From JBBQER01 sp052148155 (GTDB lineage: Bacteria > Actinomycetota > Acidimicrobiia > IMCC26256 > PALSA-610), in contig JBKQIY010000233.1 of assembly GCA_052148155.1 (NCBI GenBank), forward strand, positions 1 to 64,000: 64,000 bases of DNA. The letters run 5' to 3'. Position numbers and translations under genes: made by a program. Positions 9,779-17,474 of this stretch are shown here, piece after piece. Position 1 is the first letter of the stretch. Every line of letters begins with the position of its first letter. A model generated the notes under the pieces. The model did no database searches. It worked only from the letters and a program-made list of their open reading frames with translations, and had not been told where the DNA came from.

Positions 9779-9812
9779 GTATACCCGAATAATGCGTTAT
9801 GGCGTCAGCATC
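9779..9812 (+). repeat. Dispersed repeat, copy B (core only)
   Basis: It contains GTATACCCGAATAATGCG followed by TTATGGCGTCAGCAT, matching the right-hand core of copy E at 17559-17586 with few changes. In translation it would start MRYGVS, again the N-terminus of an LLM oxidoreductase, but no such protein follows. Confidence 0.6.
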
Positions 9813-10286
9813 CTTGACCGTTCACGCCAGGGTTTACGCGTCCGAACAAGGGGGAGATGTGTCCGCGCGGTGTGGGCGGTTCCCGACGCTGTGAGTCTGC
9901 GGTCCGACGCGCGACGCACGGGCCAGGAGTCGCGACGTCAGGAGATACGCGCGTTGGTTGGTGTTGCCTTCTCGCCCTCTCAGGATGGCTCCGATCGCAG
10001 GCCACCGCTCGCGGCGGGCAGATCCGTCGCGGGATCGCTCCGGGAATCACTCGGGACCTCGAACGCCAAGTCCGGACCAAGGTCTTCATCGTTGACGGCG
10101 AGCGAGACTGACCGAGTGCAGAGCATCCCTGATCGCTCGCATCCAGACGGAGGGAGCCGGTAGAGCCGAGAACCGGTGACCTACGCCCTCGCGACCGGTA
10201 CGGCGCGGCCTTTGGAGGGCAGCATTGCGGTGTCGTGCCGCGAGGGCGAGCTGCGTTCAGGCGGTTGCACTCGTTAGCGTCGGGCT
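9813..10286. other. Intergenic stretch, no gene seen
   Basis: About 470 bp between repeat copy B and the GNAT gene. Open frames on both strands are Arg-rich and match nothing recognised. It may contain further decayed sequence given the relics on its left. Confidence 0.4.
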
Positions 10287-10904
10287 ATGAGCGGTTTCGG
10301 CGTCGAGCGCATGACCCCGCAAGACGAGCGAGCCGCGGCTGTCACCCTCGCCCGAGCGTTTCACGATGATCCACTGTTCAACTTCTTGGTACCCGACCTT
10401 GTGAGCCAGGCCCACGCCGCGCTCGGCTTCATGCAGTCTGCCATCGTCGACGCTCGACCGTTCCACGAGGTCTGGATCGCGCGAGTCGGCGCGAAGATCG
10501 CTGGCGTGGCCGTGTGGCTTCCGCCCGGTGCATATCCGCGCGGGCCACGACGCGAGGCGGTCGGAGTTCTGCGCGACCTCCGCTCCATCGGGCGTCTCGG
10601 TCGGCGTCTACCGAGTTGCGTGCGGTTGCAGGCCGCGGTCCAGCGCGCGCACGCACAGCTCAAAGATCCGCACTGGTACCTCGCGCTCCTCGCCGCCGAT
10701 CCATTGTTTCAACGCGCCGGGATCGGAACCGCGCTGCTCGTGCCCGTCCTCGATCGATGTGACACCGAGGAGTCCATCGCCTACCTCGAAACACAAAAGG
10801 CGGACAACGTGCCCTGGTACCACCGATCCGGTTTCCAGGTCACCGAGCAACTGGATGTCTCCGCGTGCCCGCCCATGTGGACCATGCGCCGCGACCCTCG
10901 CTGA
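10287..10904 (+). CDS. GNAT family N-acetyltransferase
   Basis: A 205-aa acetyltransferase-fold protein. Residues about 10-35 hold the substrate-side helices (TLARAFHDDPLFNFLVPD) and residues ~125-150 the acetyl-CoA segment: HWYLALLAADPLFQRAGIG supplies the (Q/R)xxGxG/A pyrophosphate-binding loop, followed by LLVPVLDRCD. The C-terminal SIAYLETQKADNVPWYHRSGF strand fits the family's last motif. Length and order are typical of the MSMEG/Rv-type GNATs with a long insert. The acceptor is unknown, and the gene is monocistronic. Confidence 0.85.
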   Translation: MSGFGVERMTPQDERAAAVTLARAFHDDPLFNFLVPDLVSQAHAALGFMQSAIVDARPFHEVWIARVGAKIAGVAVWLPPGAYPRGPRREAVGVLRDLRSIGRLGRRLPSCVRLQAAVQRAHAQLKDPHWYLALLAADPLFQRAGIGTALLVPVLDRCDTEESIAYLETQKADNVPWYHRSGFQVTEQLDVSACPPMWTMRRDPR

Positions 10905-11123
10905 CCCGACCGACGGACAACACCGGGAACGTTGTTGTCGTCCTCCCCCCGAGATCAGCCGAAACGCCCACACGACCACGCGCGACAAGCCGGACGCCGT
11001 AACCCTCAGACTGCCCCAGATCACGCGTCCCACGTTCCCGGCTGTCCGCGCACTCGGGCGACCGTCCGGTATTCCGGGCCGGAGCTCGCGGCGGGTCTCG
11101 AATTGCAACAACCAGGCCGAACC
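10905..11123 (-). pseudogene. Possible LLM oxidoreductase start remnant
   Basis: Read leftward from 11127, a GTG overlapping the stop of the preceding 45-aa frame (GTGA) begins MRFGLVVAIRDPPRAP. This resembles the N-terminus of F420-type LLM oxidoreductases, but the frame degenerates within about 25 codons. No other family feature follows before the GNAT gene. Confidence 0.3.
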
Positions 11124-11261
11124 TCACGAGGTTGCCCTCGCGATGAACGATGAGAGCAGGTCGGTGGGTCCGTCGATCCCGGAGAGTGCAAACAGCGCAC
11201 CCTCGACCCATACATCGGGCGGGCCGACCAGCCCGTCAAGCACGTCGTCAAGCATGGCCAT
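11124..11261 (-). CDS. Possible small protein (45 aa), or C-terminal remnant
   Basis: The frame from ATG 11261 reads MAMLDDVLDGLVGPPDVWVE, then a GALFALSGIDGPTDLLSSF segment, with normal composition for a folded protein. It ends in GTGA, overlapping the LLM-like start remnant, as a translationally coupled gene pair would. It lies 25 bp beyond the stop of the substrate-binding-protein gene on the same strand. It may be the surviving C-terminus of a larger lost gene. No family is recognised. Confidence 0.3.
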   Translation of the reverse strand: MAMLDDVLDGLVGPPDVWVEGALFALSGIDGPTDLLSSFIARATS

Positions 11262-11285
11262 CAGGAGCTCGCAGGCGCGTGAGGG

Positions 11286-12668
11286 CTAGGTGCCCGTGAT
11301 GTCTTCGAGCGGTGTGACCGGTTTCGAGAGGCCGGTGTTCCCGAGCGATGAGTCCCATGTCTCGAGGCGCCAGTTGTCATCGGCCGCGTACTTGCCCGTG
11401 TGCAGCGACGAATACGGTCCCGAGCCCCGATTCGTGATCGGTCCGAAGTGATTGACGGTGTTGATCCAGTTGGTGTTGTTGAGGTACGGCCCGACGCGCT
11501 CGGCGATGTCGTGGAACATTGAGACCACCTGGCAGGCGTCATTGATAGTCCCGTATGTGTCGTCCAGCCTGCCGTTCGGCAACTTGATCGAGCGCAAGTC
11601 GTTCGGTGCGACCTTGCCTGTCGCTTCCTGATAGATGGACGCGCAGTACTTCCAGTTCGCGCTGTCGTTGTACTCCTCGGCTGAGAGGCCACCCGCGGTG
11701 AGGATGCCCTCGTACGGGTTCGGCTTCACGCCCGCCGTCTGTTCCTCAGCGGCTTGGTCGCCGACGTCGCCGTTGTCGGCCATGAGCAGCATGTTCGGGA
11801 ATGCATGTTTGATCTTCGCGACGAACGACTTCGTGGAGGCCAAGTCACCCGACAGGAACAGTGCGTCGACATGCTCGGTCTTCCACTTCTCGATGAAGCT
11901 GTCGAGCTGGGCCTGACCCGCCGTCGTGTCGCCTGTGGTACCGACATCGAGGATCGCCGTAGATGCCGGCTTCACTCCCGCCTGCTCCAGGTCGGGCACG
12001 ATCGTGCCATTCACCACACTCGACTCTGTCGTGTCGCCGAGCACCGCGACCGTTTTCCCCCTCAGCGTGTGCTCCTTGTTCAGGAGCTGGATCAGGATCG
12101 ACGCTTGACGTTCGGGTATGTCTCCGGGAGTGACGATGAGACCTTGTGGAGATTTGTCGATGATCGCCTGGGTCAGATTGAAAGTCATGAGCACGCGGTG
12201 CTCCTGGTTTGCGATGCAGGTCTGCGCGTCACCGGAGAAGTCGATGAAGCTCCCGATGACCGCAAACACGTTGTCGTCCTGCGCGAACGATGTGCACAAC
12301 GCGAGAATGCTCGCAGTGCCGAGCGGCGTGTAGAACTTGAAGTAGGGAACGATTTTGCGGCCGTTGATACCGCCGTGCGCGTTGATGTTGTCGATGTATA
12401 TCTGGTAGATCTGCTTCTGCTCGGCCTTCGTGCGAATCAGGTCGGTGAACTGCTCGATCTCCGTGAAGTCGACGAGCGCGACGCCGACCCGGATGGAGGT
12501 CGCAGACACCCCATTTCCGAGCGCCTTGTCGATCGGGGTGTTGGCTGCGGTCGTCGAGGTCGTCTGCGCTCTCGAGACGCCCGAGCCACACGCGCTGAGC
12601 GCCGACGCCGCGAGCACGACCACCGCGACCGCCAACACGATGCCGCGGGAGCGGTGAACGTTCTCCAC
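11286..12668 (-). CDS. ABC transporter substrate-binding lipoprotein, branched-chain amino acid type
   Basis: A 460-aa exported lipoprotein. A hydrophobic signal ends in the lipobox ALSAC, so Cys near residue 27 is the lipid-anchored residue, followed by a Thr/Ser-rich linker. The mature part has the type I periplasmic-binding fold of the LivJ/AmiC group: IRVGVALVD, the INAHGGINGRKI segment diagnostic of the family, and GKTVAVLGDTTE at the second domain. GTG 12668 is preferred because AGGGAG lies about nine bases upstream; GTG 12692 is an alternative. No permease or ATPase gene is adjacent. It follows the glycosidase gene by 68 bp and may be co-transcribed. Ligand unknown. Confidence 0.85.
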   Translation of the reverse strand: MENVHRSRGIVLAVAVVVLAASALSACGSGVSRAQTTSTTAANTPIDKALGNGVSATSIRVGVALVDFTEIEQFTDLIRTKAEQKQIYQIYIDNINAHGGINGRKIVPYFKFYTPLGTASILALCTSFAQDDNVFAVIGSFIDFSGDAQTCIANQEHRVLMTFNLTQAIIDKSPQGLIVTPGDIPERQASILIQLLNKEHTLRGKTVAVLGDTTESSVVNGTIVPDLEQAGVKPASTAILDVGTTGDTTAGQAQLDSFIEKWKTEHVDALFLSGDLASTKSFVAKIKHAFPNMLLMADNGDVGDQAAEEQTAGVKPNPYEGILTAGGLSAEEYNDSANWKYCASIYQEATGKVAPNDLRSIKLPNGRLDDTYGTINDACQVVSMFHDIAERVGPYLNNTNWINTVNHFGPITNRGSGPYSSLHTGKYAADDNWRLETWDSSLGNTGLSKPVTPLEDITGT

Positions 12669-12736
12669 GCCTTCGACTCTCCCTGTTCGCACGGTGATCC
12701 GACGCTAGATCGAAGACGCCAGTCTTGTCTCGCGCG

Positions 12737-14638
12737 TCAGCTGATCTGGACCACCACCGACGAGGCCGGGCTGATGACGAGCTCTGCGCCTCGGGGTAGC
12801 GGCGTGGTTGCACCCGTCCACGGGTCGAGCAGGAGCCGCTCACCGGCGACGGGGACCTCCGCCACGACGTGCAACGTCCGGTAGCACTCGTTGGCGAGCA
12901 GCCAGGCGTGCACGCCGTCCTTGACGACGTGGCGGACCCGCAACGCGGGTTCGGGCTCGGCGAGGACGAGATCGGGGCCGGTCCGGGCGCGAATCGCCTC
13001 GACGAGCTGGGCCGGCGAACGGCTGGGCTCGGGCGCGCCAACGCTCGCGGCGATTTCCGCTGCGGAGTTGCCCGCGCCATACGTCACGACCCGGCCCGCG
13101 GCGGCGAGCGGACGCAGCGGGTCGAGCACCTCACGCGGCGGCGGGAGCTGCGCGTCCACGATCAACACGTCGTAGTGCATGCCGGCCAGATGGAGACCGT
13201 CGGCATCGACGGTCGCCTCCTCGCGCAGATGTCGAGCCTCGAGGTACGTGAAGTCGATCTGGTGCTCGAACAACACCCGTGCCGCGGCCCACGGGAGCGC
13301 GTTGCTGTCGCCGAGAATCGTAACGGAGCAGACGTGACGGCTGTCCGTGTTGAGCCAGCACAACCATTGGCAACCGCGCGCGAACGGCCGGTACCTGTCC
13401 CACCACGGGCTGTTCGGCCCGACGTCGGGCGGCCGCTCGTACGCGCGGGGTCCGCGCACGGAATAGTAGAACGCGTGCGGGTAAAGCCGATTGACGCCCC
13501 GTACAAAGCACCAGTTCGCGAGGCCCAGCATCTCACGCTCGTCGAATCCCTGACCGTACGCGCCGAAGCACTCGTTGCTGTTGAAACGGCGACCGAGATG
13601 AAGTGCCGCTGACGAAGAGCACTTGGCCTGGGTGGACTCTCGGCCTTCGACCGCTGTTGGGCTGTCCGGCAGGACGGATCGCCACACAAGATCCTGGCCG
13701 GGAACTTGAAACCATCGTTGCTGGCCGAGATCGGTCGGTTGGCCCGGGTGACCGCAGAGATCGACGCGGTGGGCGGCGCACCAATCCGACAACTGCCGGT
13801 AATAGGTTTCCTCGGTCCGTTGGCGTACGGCTCGGTGGTAGTCGGATTGCACTCGAGGCGCGTCGGGTTCGCCGTCGTCCCACAGTCCGTTGAGCGCCGC
13901 CGTGAGGTCGCGGCCGAGCAGGCGGTGCACGTGGTCGAGGATGCCTGTGGTGCCGGGCCGCACGCCGACTTCCCGGCAGCGGCCGAGCAGTCCTGGCTCG
14001 TCGGTGAAGATGCCGGTGACAGTGGAACCGAAGAACTCGCCGAACTCAGAGAAGTACCGCTCGTATACGAGGTCAATGAACGAACGGACCGCGGCCGGGT
14101 TGAGGATGTCGGCGGCAGGAGGTTCGTCTTCGGCGGGTTCGTCCTCTGGCCTTCCGGACCATGCGGCCTCGTCGCGGTAGTGCAATCCGCGGATGACCGC
14201 GTCGACGGGCCGGTCGATGATCGCCCAGCGGTCTCCGTGACGATCGGGTATCTCCGCGACCACGGTCGCGTCTGCCGGAACGGCCTGGCCGGCGCGAATT
14301 CGATCGAGACATCGACATCGATGGCCGACGTCCCTCGCGACGACATGACCGCTTGCGGATCCGGACGGGTACATGCCCTCGTCGTAGAGGATGACCTGCA
14401 TTCCGCGTTGTCGGGCCTCGTCGAGAGCAAGGCGCATGCAGGCGAGCAGCGCGTCGGACATCCAACCCAGATCATGCGGCAATCCGACTCGAGGATGGAG
14501 GACGAAGCCGAACACGCCGCGGGACTCGAAGTCGTCGATCTGGCGGATCAACTCCTCGGGGTGCAGATTGTCGTTCCAGAACCAGAAGGGCAGCAATGAG
14601 TGCTCGCGCGGTGGATCGAAGTCGAGCAGGCTCAGCAC
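12737..14638 (-). CDS. Glycoside hydrolase, GH106/alpha-L-rhamnosidase-like
   Basis: A 633-aa protein matching the uncharacterised GH106-related group. Early motifs are LLPFWFWNDNLHPEEL and VFGFVLHPRVGLP, then VILYDEGMYPSGSASGHVV and GIFTDEPGLLG, the last two with acidic residues suited to catalysis. Later come FNSNECFGAYGQGFDEREM and VNRLYPHAFYYSVRG. The C-terminus holds an alpha/beta and then a beta-sandwich-like region ending ISPASSVVVQI. No signal peptide is seen. The start is uncertain: GTG 14638 sits at the family's usual N-terminus, while a longer frame reaches 14833 through sequence that belongs to the recombinase relic. Confidence 0.75.
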   Translation of the reverse strand: MLSLLDFDPPREHSLLPFWFWNDNLHPEELIRQIDDFESRGVFGFVLHPRVGLPHDLGWMSDALLACMRLALDEARQRGMQVILYDEGMYPSGSASGHVVARDVGHRCRCLDRIRAGQAVPADATVVAEIPDRHGDRWAIIDRPVDAVIRGLHYRDEAAWSGRPEDEPAEDEPPAADILNPAAVRSFIDLVYERYFSEFGEFFGSTVTGIFTDEPGLLGRCREVGVRPGTTGILDHVHRLLGRDLTAALNGLWDDGEPDAPRVQSDYHRAVRQRTEETYYRQLSDWCAAHRVDLCGHPGQPTDLGQQRWFQVPGQDLVWRSVLPDSPTAVEGRESTQAKCSSSAALHLGRRFNSNECFGAYGQGFDEREMLGLANWCFVRGVNRLYPHAFYYSVRGPRAYERPPDVGPNSPWWDRYRPFARGCQWLCWLNTDSRHVCSVTILGDSNALPWAAARVLFEHQIDFTYLEARHLREEATVDADGLHLAGMHYDVLIVDAQLPPPREVLDPLRPLAAAGRVVTYGAGNSAAEIAASVGAPEPSRSPAQLVEAIRARTGPDLVLAEPEPALRVRHVVKDGVHAWLLANECYRTLHVVAEVPVAGERLLLDPWTGATTPLPRGAELVISPASSVVVQIS

Positions 14639-14684
14639 ACCGCCGACGGTAGCCAACGCTCGCCAACGGGGAACAGCCGACGGA

Positions 14685-15000
14685 GGCCAGCATGCCAGCG
14701 GCACTTCGGCCGATGGGGGAGCTGATGTCCACGGCATCGAGTACGGATACCAGCCTGGTGTTGGATTGCTCGCACGCGCCAGCCACCTTTCAGGACTGCA
14801 TCGTCCGTCGTGCAAGGCGATCCATCTTCCCAATAGATCACCGCGTCGAATCGGTCGAGCTGGGAGAGCATGTCGTCGAACTCGGGGTCGGCTCCTGCCG
14901 CTGTAGGCCGAGCGGTCGTCGTCAGCGAAGACCTCGACGACTTCAGAACCTCGCGCCGGGCGAGCGCTCGATCGTCGGCCGGCTGGCGTTCAGTTCCGCC
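14685..15000 (-). pseudogene. Decayed serine recombinase (resolvase domain), several frameshifts
   Basis: Reading leftward, the pieces of a serine-recombinase N-terminal domain appear in order but in different frames. ERQPADDRALARRE lies at about 14949-14993, EVVEVFADDDRSAYSG at ~14897-14944, PEFDDMLSQLDRFDAVIYW at ~14830-14886, KMDRLARRTMQS at ~14793-14828, and ACEQSNTRLVSVLDAVDIS with PIGRSAAGML at ~14690-14780. Together they give the family's YxDDxxSA, FDAVxxWKxDRLAR and RLVSVxDxxD-PxGR landmarks. At least three frameshifts separate them, and the N-terminal catalytic Ser region is not recognisable. It lies at the left edge of the toxin-antitoxin/repeat island. Confidence 0.7.
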
Positions 15001-15041
15001 CTTGGTACCGTCCCCGTCGTTGGTGTGACGATGTGCGCGAA

Positions 15042-15240
15042 ACGTCTCGCGAGATAGCGTCGACCACGGGACTCACCGGAGCACACAAGGGGTGTGCCCG
15101 AACAATGCGTTATCGCGTCACCATGTTTCGATTTTCACACCAGGTTGCGACGCGCCGTCAGTATTGGATGTCGAGCGCGTAGCGCAGCGCGCGGTCGAGG
15201 TCGGCGCGGGCTCGAAGGTCGAGATGTCCGGCGGCGCGGT
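15042..15240 (+). repeat. Dispersed repeat, copy C, with the mazF 3' end
   Basis: It runs from CTCGCGAGATAGCGTC, through a diverged middle, to the core AATGCGTTATCGCGTCACC, then ATGTTTCGATTTTCACACC and on into the last 27 codons of the mazF-type gene. It aligns with copy D along this whole length. The recombinase relic ends about 40 bp to its left. Confidence 0.75.
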
Positions 15241-15481
15241 CATCGAGTGAATCGACGGGAATCGTGATCACGTTGTCGCACGTGATCACGCTCGAAGCGG
15301 CCAGGCCCTCATCGGTTCCGACTTTCACCTCTGAGCGGATGCCGCGCATCGTTCGAGTGATCGGCGCGCACGTGATGGCTGTCAGCACGGCGAGCGCGGC
15401 GTCGCGCGTCAGTACGCAGACCGGGCGTCGCCCCGCAGGCGGACCGAGGTCGGCCCAAACGATGTCACCGCGCGCTACCAC
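15158..15481 (-). CDS. MazF/PemK-family toxin (endoribonuclease)
   Basis: A 107-aa protein of the PemK/MazF fold. The N-terminus has GDIVWADLGPPAGRRPVCVL, the usual start with the RP(V/A) motif, then ITCAPITRTMRGIRSEVKV, and a VITCDNVITIPVDSLDDRAAG block with the conserved D-N-(I/V) strand, ending near LDRALRYALDI. MazF toxins cut mRNA at short motifs. It overlaps the upstream antitoxin frame by 7 nt, the usual antitoxin-first order. Its 3' end is duplicated about 1.3 kb away at 16482-16560. Confidence 0.9.
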   Translation of the reverse strand: MVARGDIVWADLGPPAGRRPVCVLTRDAALAVLTAITCAPITRTMRGIRSEVKVGTDEGLAASSVITCDNVITIPVDSLDDRAAGHLDLRARADLDRALRYALDIQY

Positions 15482-15720
15482 TCCGGTGTGGTGCGCGCGG
15501 CGAGCCGGGCGGCCACGGTAACGAGAGCCGGATCTTGCGGTATCCGGCGGTACGACTCCCGGAGCTGATGGTCAGCCGTTGCGAGTTCGGAGGCCTCGAG
15601 GACTGCGGCCGCGCCGAGCCGCAAGAGCTCCGAACGATTCGTTCCCTGTGCGGCGGCTAGCCGGTCCAGGCGTTCGACGAGCTCGTCGTCGAGTTGCACG
15701 AGCACCTCTCTTCGTCCCAT
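15475..15720 (-). CDS. Ribbon-helix-helix antitoxin (MazE-type partner)
   Basis: An 81-aa DNA-binding antitoxin. Residues 2-45 fit a ribbon-helix-helix: the beta strand REVLVQLDDELVERLDRLAA, then GTNRSELLRLGAAAVLE. The C-terminal half (YRRIPQDPALVTVAARLAA) is the likely toxin-binding tail. The start at 15720 begins MGRREV; upstream ATGs at 15726 and 15738 are possible, but they lie inside the perfect inverted repeat that is probably its operator. No Shine-Dalgarno is visible, so a leaderless message is possible. It is co-directional with the toxin and probably autoregulates the pair. Confidence 0.85.
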   Translation of the reverse strand: MGRREVLVQLDDELVERLDRLAAAQGTNRSELLRLGAAAVLEASELATADHQLRESYRRIPQDPALVTVAARLAARTTPEW

Positions 15721-15752
15721 GACCATATGGTAGAGCATATGGTCATGGGACG
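15713..15752. promoter_or_regulatory. Perfect 17-bp inverted repeat, probable antitoxin operator
   Basis: The arms CGTCCCATGACCATATG (15713-15729) and CATATGGTCATGGGACG (15736-15752) are exact reverse complements with a 6-bp spacer. The repeat covers the antitoxin start codon and ends 18 bp before the kinase start on the other strand. It is therefore well placed to control both the toxin-antitoxin pair and the divergent kinase gene. Ribbon-helix-helix antitoxins bind such palindromes; that this one does so is inference. Confidence 0.75.
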
Positions 15753-15770
15753 GTTTCAGCTGGAGGTCGG

Positions 15771-16322
15771 ATGTCGACGCTCGTCTATCTGTACGGACCG
15801 CCGGCAGCCGGAAAGCTCACGATTGCCGAACGGCTTGCTGAGCTGACCGGATCGCGGCTCTTTCACAACCACCTCACGGTGAACGCGATCACGCCGGTCT
15901 TCGAGTTCGAGTCTCCCGCGTTCACCGAGGTGCTGCACCGCCTTCGGCTGGACGTCTTCGCCACGGCGGCTCGCGCCGGCGTGGACTTGATCTTCACCAA
16001 CAACTCTGCGTGGAGCGGACAAGACGCGCGCACAAGGTTCGTGACGTTTGCAGACAGCGCGGCGCGCATCGTCGCGCAGAACGGTGGGACGACGCGGTTC
16101 GTGCAGATCATGGCTCCATCTGCCGTCCTCGAGAGCCGTCTCGCGGACGACTCGCGCCGCGTGCATGGCAAGCTCGTCGACGTGCGGCGGCTTCGCGCAC
16201 TCCTCGCGACGCACGACGCGGCTCCGCTCCACCCAGATGACATGATTGTCAGCAGCGGCGACCTCACTCCTGAAGAGGCCGCCGGCCGCATCGCCGCCGA
16301 ACTCGTACGCCGCCGGAGCTGA
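15771..16322 (+). CDS. P-loop kinase (shikimate-kinase/zeta-like AAA protein)
   Basis: A 183-aa nucleoside-triphosphate-binding protein. Walker A is GPPAAGKLT at residues 9-17, followed by a HNHLTVNAITPVFEF segment like the substrate region of small-molecule kinases. FVQIMAPSAVLESRLADDSR carries the lid-type Arg residues, and a C-terminal SGDLTPEEAAGRIAAELV helix follows. It resembles proteins often annotated as shikimate kinase or chloramphenicol-phosphotransferase-like, with unknown substrate. The ribosome-binding site GGAGG is seven bases upstream. It diverges from the MazE-type antitoxin and shares its palindromic control region. A toxin-like or resistance role is possible but unproven. 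Confidence 0.8.
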   Translation: MSTLVYLYGPPAAGKLTIAERLAELTGSRLFHNHLTVNAITPVFEFESPAFTEVLHRLRLDVFATAARAGVDLIFTNNSAWSGQDARTRFVTFADSAARIVAQNGGTTRFVQIMAPSAVLESRLADDSRRVHGKLVDVRRLRALLATHDAAPLHPDDMIVSSGDLTPEEAAGRIAAELVRRRS

Positions 16323-16333
16323 CGGTCACCACA

Positions 16334-16560
16334 CTTCGTTGGGCCGTTGCGCGGAGCCCGCTCACGTGCTCGCGAGATAGCGTCACCGGTTGAGCTGACC
16401 GCGCGTACATACGAGGTGTGTCCGAAGAATGCGTTATGGCGTCACCATGTTTCGATTTTCACACCAGGTGGCGACCCGCCGTCAGTATTGGATATCGAAC
16501 GCGTAGCGAAGTGCGCGGTCGAGATCGGCGCGGGCTCGAAGGTCGAGATGTCCGGCGGCG
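16334..16560 (+). repeat. Dispersed repeat, copy D (longest copy)
   Basis: It begins CTTCGTTGGGCCGTTGCGC twelve bases after the kinase stop and continues through GAGATAGCGTCACCGG to the core AATGCGTTATGGCGTCACC. It then runs through ATGTTTCGATTTTCACACC into a copy of the mazF 3' end. It shares its left part with copies A and E and its right part with copy C, linking all copies into one family. Confidence 0.75.
16482..16560 (-). pseudogene. Duplicated 3' end of the mazF-type gene
   Basis: On the minus strand this encodes AAGHLDLRARADLDRALRYA and the same terminal residues plus stop as the toxin ending at 15158, with very few changes. There is no 5' part and no antitoxin. It is a fragment carried along with the repeat, not a second toxin. 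Confidence 0.75.
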
Positions 16561-16648
16561 TCGCGCTTCGTTGTCGTTCACGACGAACCCGACACGGTCG
16601 GGGACGCGGGAGTCGAGTCATATCTGTCGGACTGACCGTCCTGCGTCG

Positions 16649-16677
16649 TTGCACAGGTACCACTGAGTGTGTATAGT
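16649..16677 (+). promoter_or_regulatory. Sigma-70-type promoter for a leaderless vapB message
   Basis: TTGCAC at 16649-16654 and TATAGT at 16672-16677 are 17 bp apart. The ATG of the antitoxin begins eight bases after the -10 box, where transcription would be expected to start, and no ribosome-binding site fits in between. A leaderless transcript, common in actinobacteria, is the likely outcome. Confidence 0.6.
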
Positions 16678-16684
16678 TAGACGT

Positions 16685-16933
16685 ATGCCTCGTATGCAGG
16701 TTTATCTGCCCGACGACTTGTACGACCAACTCAAAGCGCGTGGGCTACCGGCGTCTGAGTTGCTCCAACAAGCTGTCCGCGCCGAGTTGCGCCGCCAGGC
16801 ACTGATCGACGAGACCGACGCATATCTCGATGAGTTAATCGACGAGGTCGGCGAACCCACCGGCAACGAGATCGCTCGAGCCGAGGGGATCGCCCGCCAG
16901 CTCCAGCACTACGCGTCGGAGCGAGCCAGCTGA
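16685..16933 (+). CDS. VapB-type antitoxin
   Basis: An 82-aa protein with an N-terminal ribbon-helix-helix: RMQVYLPDDLYDQLKARGL and SELLQQAVRAELRRQ. A long acidic tail (ETDAYLDELIDEVGEP and on) probably wraps the toxin. It is followed three bases later by the PIN-domain gene, the standard VapBC order. The start at ATG 16685 matches the family; an upstream in-frame ATG at 16667 would place the -10 promoter box inside the gene. Confidence 0.85.
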   Translation: MPRMQVYLPDDLYDQLKARGLPASELLQQAVRAELRRQALIDETDAYLDELIDEVGEPTGNEIARAEGIARQLQHYASERAS

Positions 16934-16936
16934 GCG

Positions 16937-17317
16937 GTGCTTGTTCTCGACAGTGGTGCCGTGACACGGCTCGCTCGACGCAATCGACAGAACGCTGCGA
17001 CGATCACCGTGCTTCGCCGCGAAGGGCTCTGGCCGCCCGTCGTCCCTTCTCTTGTCGTGGTCGAATCGGTGACCGGCCGTGCAGGGTCGGATGCGAACAC
17101 CAACCGGTTGCTGAAGACCTGCGACATCGTGACTGAGCTGCCCGAAACGACCGCACGTCGCGCCGCCGAGATGCGCTACCGAGCGAAGCGCGGCTCGGCC
17201 GTCGACGCCGTCGTAGTTGCCATTGCCGAACCCGGCGGAAGCGTTCTCACCGGCGATCTCGAGGATCTCCGAGCGTTGGCGAGCCACGCAGAACACGTCA
17301 CTGTCGAAACAATCTGA
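16937..17317 (+). CDS. VapC-type PIN-domain ribonuclease toxin
   Basis: A 126-aa PIN-domain protein. The acidic metal-binding residues are in place: Asp5 in LVLDSGA, Glu near 43 in VVVESVTGR, Asp ~90 in GSAVDAVVVA and Asp ~106 in LTGDLEDLRAL. VapC toxins cleave tRNA or rRNA; the target here is unknown. The start is GTG, three bases after the antitoxin stop, so the two are translated together. Confidence 0.88.
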   Translation: MLVLDSGAVTRLARRNRQNAATITVLRREGLWPPVVPSLVVVESVTGRAGSDANTNRLLKTCDIVTELPETTARRAAEMRYRAKRGSAVDAVVVAIAEPGGSVLTGDLEDLRALASHAEHVTVETI

Positions 17318-17474
17318 CTCAGCTGCGGTGCCCAGCGTGCGCTCGCGGGGGCCGTCGGGTTGCCGAGGGCATCGCAGCCCCGGCTCCCACAGATCCGGAC
17401 GTAACAATCTCCCGTTGTCCGGCTCCGCTCACCCGTTGATAGTCACTCCGTACGAACCCATTCCTTGGGAATGG

